64,000 nt of DNA from NCBI GenBank assembly GCA_002914845.1, contig JXTC01000368.1, forward strand, positions 137,003 to 201,002, in the 5' to 3' direction. The notes beneath the pieces are model-generated. The model saw only the letters and a list, made by a program, of their open reading frames with translations. It searched no databases and was not told the DNA's origin. The position numbers and the translations under genes are program-made. This document shows, piece by piece, positions 58,190-64,000 of this stretch. The DNA comes from Trema orientale (taxonomy: Eukaryota > Streptophyta > Magnoliopsida > Rosales > Cannabaceae). Each line of letters begins with the position of its first letter. Position 1 is the first letter of the stretch.

Positions 58190-58903
58190 GCACTCCAGGA
58201 CTCTTTTTTCGTTTTTTTAATTAAACTAGTCAGAATACATCAACATTTCAAGCTAAAAAGCTAATATGCTTTTGCACTATTGGTCAAAAGCACAGCCACC
58301 TACTGAAACTCAATATATATATGCACGTTTTTAATTTATATATTTTTCTAAAGGTACCTGTAGTACTATTAAGTAGTCTATAAAACACCAAAAACTCTTT
58401 TTTTTTTTTTTTTGGCGGAACCAAAAACTTATTATCAAGCACCCAAATTAAGAAATTTAATTTTTAATTTAATAATGAGCATCTAAACAAAAATATGAAT
58501 CCACATGCTCCTTTTAACATTATTGGTCAAAAACACACCAACCAACTTGTTAAAATCTTTCTAAACATAGACGTTCCTCTTCTGAGTCGTAGTGAGAATT
58601 TCAAGCTCTGACCCACTTGGTCCAAGCAAAACTGCACACACGAACGAAAAATAGCCGAAATTTCCTTCCCCCTGCCTACTCCCATACTGCTACATATATA
58701 TAGTCTCCTTACCACAACACATTCTTGCATCGAAAGAAAAACTTAACAATTAGTAAACCATTCTGGTTTGGGATCTCACATACATAAACTCTCTAAAACG
58801 ACACAAAGTTTTAGAGGGAGAGCCAAGAAAGTTTTAGAGGGAGAGCCAAGAAAGAAGTGAACCACCACCACCTAACCCCGAACCAAAGGCCAAAGCCACT
58901 TAG
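58190..58903 (+). promoter_or_regulatory. TYDC-4 promoter and partial 5' UTR, coding region absent
   Basis: Two ATTGGTCAAA boxes (58279-58288 and 58522-58531), GACCCACTTGGTCCAAG (about 58611-58627), CGAAATTTCC/CTGCCTACTCCC, TATATATA (about 58694-58701) and the CACAACACATTCTTGCATCG block repeat the layout of the other copies. The 5' UTR follows to CCACTTAGT at 58903 and then changes abruptly to LTR sequence. No TYDC coding sequence occurs in the rest of the window. Confidence 0.8.
58805..58850. repeat. Exact 23-bp tandem duplication in TYDC-4 5' UTR
   Basis: AAAGTTTTAGAGGGAGAGCC plus three bases occurs twice without a gap (58805-58827 and 58828-58850). The other TYDC leaders have a single copy. 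Confidence 0.95.
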
Positions 58904-60440
58904 TGCGGTATATAAGGTTTACTGACATAATCAAAAGTAGTAATCTTGGTTCAATACTAATTAAATTCACAATCCAAACAAAATAAAACAAAACTTAATC
59001 CGACTCCTAACATTACCAAGATGATGAACTACTATCAAAGGGTGGCCTCCTAATCCTCTTTATCATCGAGATCACACTGAATACCACCTAAGGAAGGAAG
59101 GTAGGGGGTGAGCATAACAATGCCCAGTAGGTAAATAATTAACTCATTTGAAAACTTTTTAGTGATAGAAGGTTCCTGCATGGTCCAAAACACATTTGCA
59201 AAACCATATATATAATAGTTCCAAATACTGGTAATCCATATATATATATGAAAACATAATAATCAAAACCAATCAATTCACAAACACATGGCATAAATCA
59301 ACCTATACCAATGAGCTTACATCCTCTCATCATGGAAACAAGGGTGCTAGTGCTACATGTGCCACACAACTTGCCTGACACCTAAACCCATACCCAGATG
59401 AGACACCCATGTATTGCCTACCAAACCTGATGGGCAACTGTATTGCCTACACCTGCTAAAATAGGGAGGTGATCAGAAGAAAACCCTGCGCAGGTTTACA
59501 GACTTTGCACAGATGAAGGGGCCGCAGCACCACCTGTAAACCCATAATACTAACACGGTGCTCATGTGTGATCCTATGATACGTGCAATCCGAACTGATG
59601 TACGAAAATAACCATATAGTGTTCTAGTGTCAAACATGCCCTGGTTTTTCAATAAAATAGTCATTTTGGTTTTCTAGAAGAAATGGACAGCATAATGACT
59701 ATAATTTTGATATATCCAAAAATAACCTACACTCAAAAAAGTCCCAAAGTAATACAGTATATATCATATCAATCAAATTTTCATCACAGTATTTAAGCAA
59801 CTCAAAAATCACATTTTTCCATAATATGCATCATATTTTAAATTTTGTCCTAAGCGATATAAAACAGAGGTAACCGAATCTCTACCTCACAAATTAGCGA
59901 TACCACGTTATTAGATACTTGTGGTGTCGTTGGACGATCGTTCGAAGGATTGGGAATCGATTCTAAACCCTCGATCTCTTGCTTTGGAGGGTCAACTTCT
60001 GAACAGAGTATCAACTTGAGAAATGGATGTCACCACTGAAATCCTAATACCCAAAATAGCTAGGTCAGATATATAATTTGACTAATTCAGGTCCGGGTCA
60101 AAACCTGATCATTAGCACACAAAGTGAGATAGAATCCCGAGCCTCGCATCTTAGAATTCGTGCTACTTTAAAACATGGTGATCCTATATATTAAAGCTCA
60201 TTTCTTAACCTGGCTAAGTCCAATTTTGAAGTTGAAACTTTATTTCAAGGTCCCAAGCTTTAAATGGGCCTTATTACCCGTCAATTAAAAAATTTAGGAA
60301 AACATCATTTTCAGAAAATATTTTTGTAAATACCGACTTTTCAAATCTGATTTCTTCCCGATCCGAATTTCAACTTCACACATCAAATATACTTTTTTAC
60401 GTCTCAAATCACACAATCTTCACACAAAGTTTCATGACTA
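58904..60440 (-). mobile_element. Truncated Tekay-like LTR
   Basis: Similar to 4205 onward in the Tekay LTR (AGTAATCTTGGTTCAATACTA; GGGGGTGAGCATAACAATGCC; GCTCATGTGTGATCCTATGA). It lacks the TGTCACGACC start and has no recognisable end, so it is a fragment. It replaces the TYDC-4 coding region. The frame at 59473-59664 is not a gene. Confidence 0.75.
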
Positions 60441-60446
60441 TATATA

Positions 60447-60850
60447 ATGCTATCAAAATGGGCCGGGACTAATGGACTGGCCCACGGCTCGGTCTCGGTC
60501 GAGATAGGCCCGGGTCCAGTCTGGCCATATTCTCAAGGCCGGGCTGGGCCTAACATTCTGAGCCCACGAGCTGGCCCGGCCTGCCCGTTTTTCTTTTTTT
60601 TTTTTAAATCAATATCAGGTTTTTTTTTTCTTTTTAAATGGGCCTATGGCCCCATTATGGCATTATGCGCCATTACCCATTATGGCCTTATCAATATTAT
60701 TTTTTTTTAATAACTTATGGCCTTATTAGCCATTACCCATCATGGTCGATATAGCTGTTGGGGCTAACGGCGATTATAGCTGTTGCCCAACGGTTATTTT
60801 GTTTTTTTTTTTGTTTTTTTTTTAAATTAAAAAATTAAAAAAAACAAAAA
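60447..60850. repeat. GC-rich GGCCCGG stretch, hAT-like
   Basis: Dense GGGCCGGG/GGCCCGG words, then GCCATTACCCATTATGGCC repeats and GGGCTAACGG / CCCAACGG. Such composition is frequent inside plant hAT non-autonomous elements. No termini were identified. The frame at 60447-60710 is compositional. Confidence 0.5.
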
Positions 60851-62905
60851 ATATTTAAATTCTATACTATAAATACTGACTGGTTCAAATTAATGAAGTC
60901 TTATCCCAAGTGTAGGAGTGTCAAAGTAATAAATTACTCGGCAAGACCGAGGTCCATCTACAGGAAGGTTAGTGAACAATACAAAACCATAAACTATGTA
61001 TAACAAGAATTACAAGGATGAGAGAGAATGTGTTGTAGAATGTTTGTAATAAAACAAAAAGATAAAATGATGAGATATGAAAAGTTGCAGAATTAAACAA
61101 TTGCTAAGGTTGGGGGATCCTCTCTTGACACATCAAATAGGTATATTTAAACTCATTTATTACTTAATTAGAATCCACACACAACGGAGGTTCCAATCGG
61201 AAGATTTAGCATTAAAGGTTCTTTAAGTTACACATGTGATTATATTAGTTTCCTTCATTACCTTCTTTGGATAATGCCAACACTTATAAATGTGGTCAAG
61301 TACTCATAGTGGTACCTTATGTCTACAACAAATCAAGATTCCATCCTAGCACAGCCGGTTCACCGAATATACGGCCCAAATGAAATCAAGTATTTGTTGT
61401 GCCAAAGGTTATATACAATGAATTAAGATACACCACTTAACAAGGAGGGTATTAGATTAATTAAGAAAGTAAAGACAATACATATATTACAATAATAATT
61501 AAAGGATGTAAACAATTAATTATATGCAGAGTTTTAGATTATAATTATTCTTCTCTGAAAAGATTCACCCTTTCACCTTAGCAAGATAGAAATTAATTAC
61601 AAATGATAATGAAGAAAAACAAAGATGAACATAATATAGATATAAAAGTGAATAGAAATATTTTACTACTTTACATGCAAAATGACATTACAACAATATA
61701 GAAAATAAAAGAGAAAACAAGAGAATGATCTTGATATCTGAAAACAAAATGATCATTAAGTCTAGCTTGAGCATCTATTTATAGAAAAACTTAGAGATAT
61801 AAAGTCAACATTTGTAGGCTAAAGATAAGTTCAATTGGCAACTTGTTATGGCAGATTCAGTCCTTCCCAAAAATGTATCTGAAATTCCATGAATTTGGAC
61901 GAAAAATATCTTGATCAAAGAAGAGAACCTGAAGCTTTATCTCTTAAGAGTCGTATGACACCAAAATTGCATCCATTGGAGATGTATTTCTTGACTTATA
62001 GTAAAAATGGTGAAGATAGGTTCTCTGAGTCAAAATTAGTGGCTGATCTTATCATCTGGAAAAATCCGATCTTTTCACCCAGATTATGGCTTCTTTTGAA
62101 TTTTATCAAAGAAAAAAGTATCTAGATCTATTTGTGTAAGTATCCATAGTATCAAGAATCATTCAATTTGAGATTGCATTGAGGCCAAAATGGGCCAAAC
62201 ATTGAAGGGTATCGGGCTGAGCATGAGTGTAGTCTAATTTGCAATATTATCCATTTGAAACCTATTTTGAAATATTCTGGGCAGATCTTATGAATTGATT
62301 TTAGTTGGGATTGAGTCCAGAATGTGTAGGTTCAAGAATTGAATCAATATCCCATGTGGTTTAGAATATGTGCCCATTATACGAAACTTGCACAGAAACG
62401 AACATTTAGCACAAATTAGGGGTAACTCTTACTTTTATGCATTTGTCTACAAAAGAACTTTAAATTAGGGTATTTAATGAAACTCCAAGTGTATAATGAT
62501 GATATAATCCCATAATAAATGTACACAATTAGACGTTCATTAAATACCTTTTTTTCCCTCACCCATTCTTCACACAAATAACTTTCTTCTATCTTTATTA
62601 TCTCATTTCTCTATTATTTTCTCAAATTCTCAATTTACATTCTCTAAATAATTATATAATCTAATAACTATTTAATATTAATAATTATAAAATTATAATC
62701 TATAGTTATATTCTCTATTTCTATTTTTAAGCTTCAATTCTTCCAAGTTCCAACATCCAACTATCCAAGTATCCAACTAAAATCCAAGTCAAAAGTCTAC
62801 TCAAATCTCAATTCAAGATAATTTCAATTTCTAAATTTTTTAAGGTTTAATTTATCACTCTTATCTTTTTAATATCAATTAGTAAATTATCACTACATAG
62901 ATAGA
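60851..62905. other. Unclassified AT-rich sequence
   Basis: The block near 60905-60975 (CAAGTGTAGGAGTGTCAAAG, GGCAAGACCGAGGTCCATCT) resembles leader sequence of some plant LTR elements. The open frame at 61889-62125 (78 codons) has no recognised motif. No gene can be supported. Confidence 0.4.
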
Positions 62906-62914
62906 CATAGACAT

Positions 62915-63168
62915 GGTTGCCAATCCAGTAGGTCTTTTTTTTTTTTTTTTTTTTATATGTGTGTAGGTATTTTTTTTTAGCCGTTGGATCATCATCTAAT
63001 GGTGATCCAACAGCTATAATGAAGTGCATGAAAAGACGTGCATCATTAATGTTATTTCTCTCTTTTATTTTTTAATATAAAAAACTGTGCAAAAAAAATT
63101 TCTATTGGCCAAAATAATACCTATGTATAGGTAAAAAAAAAAAAAAAATACCTACTAGATTGGTGCCC
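62915..63168. mobile_element. 254-bp MITE with perfect 9-bp TSD
   Basis: The duplication CATAGACAT flanks it (62906-62914 and 63169-63177). Ends GGTTGCCAATCCAGTAGGT and (reverse complement) GGGCACCAATCTAGTAGGT are imperfect inverted repeats, each followed by a T-rich/A-rich run. The 9-bp TSD suggests a Mutator-like origin. Confidence 0.8.
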
Positions 63169-63179
63169 CATAGACATAG

Positions 63180-64000
63180 TTAGTATGGAAATATGTTTAA
63201 TGTTAAACTATTAATTTTAATTTTGATAAAATTTAAATTTAGTCAATGTAGTAAAATAGTAATATGTTAATTATCATTTTAATCTAAATTAGTTATTGTA
63301 GTAATATGTTTAAAGTTAAATTGTTAATTTTCATTCAACTTAAATTTAAATTTAGTTAATGTAGTAAAATAGTAATATGTTAATTATCACTGTAATTAAA
63401 TTAGTTAATGTAGAACTATGTTTAATATTAAATTTAGTCAATATAGCAAAATAGTAATATGTTCATTATCATTTTAATTTAAATTAGTTAGTGTAGTAAT
63501 ATATTTAAAGTTAAATTGTTAATTTTCATTCAATTAAATTTAAATTTAGTTAATGTAGTAAAATATTAATATGTTAATTATCATTGTAATTAAATTAGTT
63601 AGTGTATAAATATGTTTAATGTTAAATTATTAATTTTCATTCGACTTAAATTTAAATTTAGTTAATGTAGTAAAATAGTAATATATTAATTATCATTGTA
63701 ATTAAATTAGTTAGTGTAGAAATATATTTAATGTTAAATTGTTAATTTTAATTTTAATAAAATTTAAATTTAGTCAATGTAGTAAAATAGTAATATGTTC
63801 ATTATCGTTGTAATTTAAATTAGTTAGTGTAGTAATATGTTTAAGTTAAATTGTTAATTTTCATTCAACTTAAATTTAAATTTTATTAATGTAGTAAAAT
63901 AGTAATATGTTAATTATCATTGTAATTAAATTAGTTAGTGTAGAAATATGTTTAATGTTAAATTGTTAATTTTCATTCAACTTAAATTTAAATTTAGTCA
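63180..64000. repeat. AT-rich tandem array, about 112-bp unit
   Basis: The landmark AAATTAGTTAGTGTAG recurs at about 63483, 63594, 63706, 63819 and 63930, a period of 111-113 bp. Each unit contains GTTAAATTGTTAATTTTCATT and TAGTAAAATAGTAATATGTT-type blocks. At least seven imperfect units are present and the array runs off the window. No coding sequence. Confidence 0.88.

Larger units (their letters stand above)
51366..58748. repeat. Right arm of large inverted duplication
   Basis: Mirrors 21194-24280 plus 1-3921. It contains TYDC-3, its 3' flank, the unsplit solo LTR, the intergenic region and the TYDC-4 promoter. Arm-specific insertions are 54146-54726 and 56143-56323. Confidence 0.88.

Noticed and set aside
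60447-60710. 87-codon frame rich in Gly and Pro followed by poly-Phe
   Set aside because: Comes from GGCCCGG words and a T run; no motif and no conserved start.
61889-62125. 78-codon plus-strand frame near the right end
   Set aside because: No recognised domain, no neighbouring exon and repeat-like surroundings.
1-64000. tRNA or rRNA genes
   Set aside because: None seen. The tRNA-like matches are the 12-base retrotransposon primer sites only.

Overview
The window is nuclear DNA from a flowering plant, most likely a eudicot. It is AT-rich, full of LTR retrotransposons and small DNA transposons, and its only convincing host genes are copies of one intronless plant aromatic amino acid decarboxylase gene of the tyrosine/DOPA decarboxylase (TYDC) type. 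I cannot name the species. There are two long N gaps (15385-15764 and 43667-44553) and two single unresolved bases (2743 and 24830). Both single bases sit inside repeats, so this looks like a short-read scaffold and some joins are doubtful.

Host layout. Five TYDC promoters can be recognised, arranged around a centre of inversion. From left to right: TYDC-0 (minus; only its upstream region is here, 1-520, and its coding part would lie off the left edge); TYDC-1 (minus, 22622-24280, intact, 552 aa); TYDC-2 (plus, 5' UTR at 43447-43666, then a gap, then the last 48 codons to 44700); TYDC-3 (plus, 51366-53024, intact, 552 aa); TYDC-4 (plus, promoter and 5' UTR only, cut off at 58903 by a retrotransposon LTR fragment). 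The left arm (1-3921 plus 21194-24280) and the right arm (51366-58748) are inverted copies of each other. Insertions private to one arm have empty sites in the other arm, which gives exact target-site duplications for several elements.

The TYDC coding sequences are almost identical between copies, while the DNA around them has clearly diverged. The flanks also combine in a mosaic: TYDC-1 has a TYDC-0/4-like proximal promoter, a TYDC-2-like distal promoter and a TYDC-3-like 3' end. Either gene conversion has homogenised the coding sequences or the assembler switched between paralogues. The key residues visible (PLP lysine 322, loop tyrosine 351, serine 373) point to decarboxylation of tyrosine/DOPA rather than aldehyde synthesis or tryptophan decarboxylation.

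Mobile layout. The left intergenic region carries a solo LTR split by a 17.3-kb Ty3/gypsy Tekay-type element (3922-21193), which was itself hit by a large non-autonomous relative (LARD); an internal inversion or misassembly followed. A CACTA element (24725-27993) sits in the TYDC-1 promoter. The central spacer holds a decayed Ty1/copia element (about 28467-32160) and a Tat-type Ty3/gypsy element (33311-42663) with an antisense gene. Between TYDC-2 and TYDC-3 lies a second CACTA-type remnant that encodes a Transposase_24-like protein with a Ulp1-type cysteine protease domain. The right end holds an LTR fragment, a GC-rich hAT-like stretch, a MITE and a 112-bp AT-rich tandem array that runs off the window.
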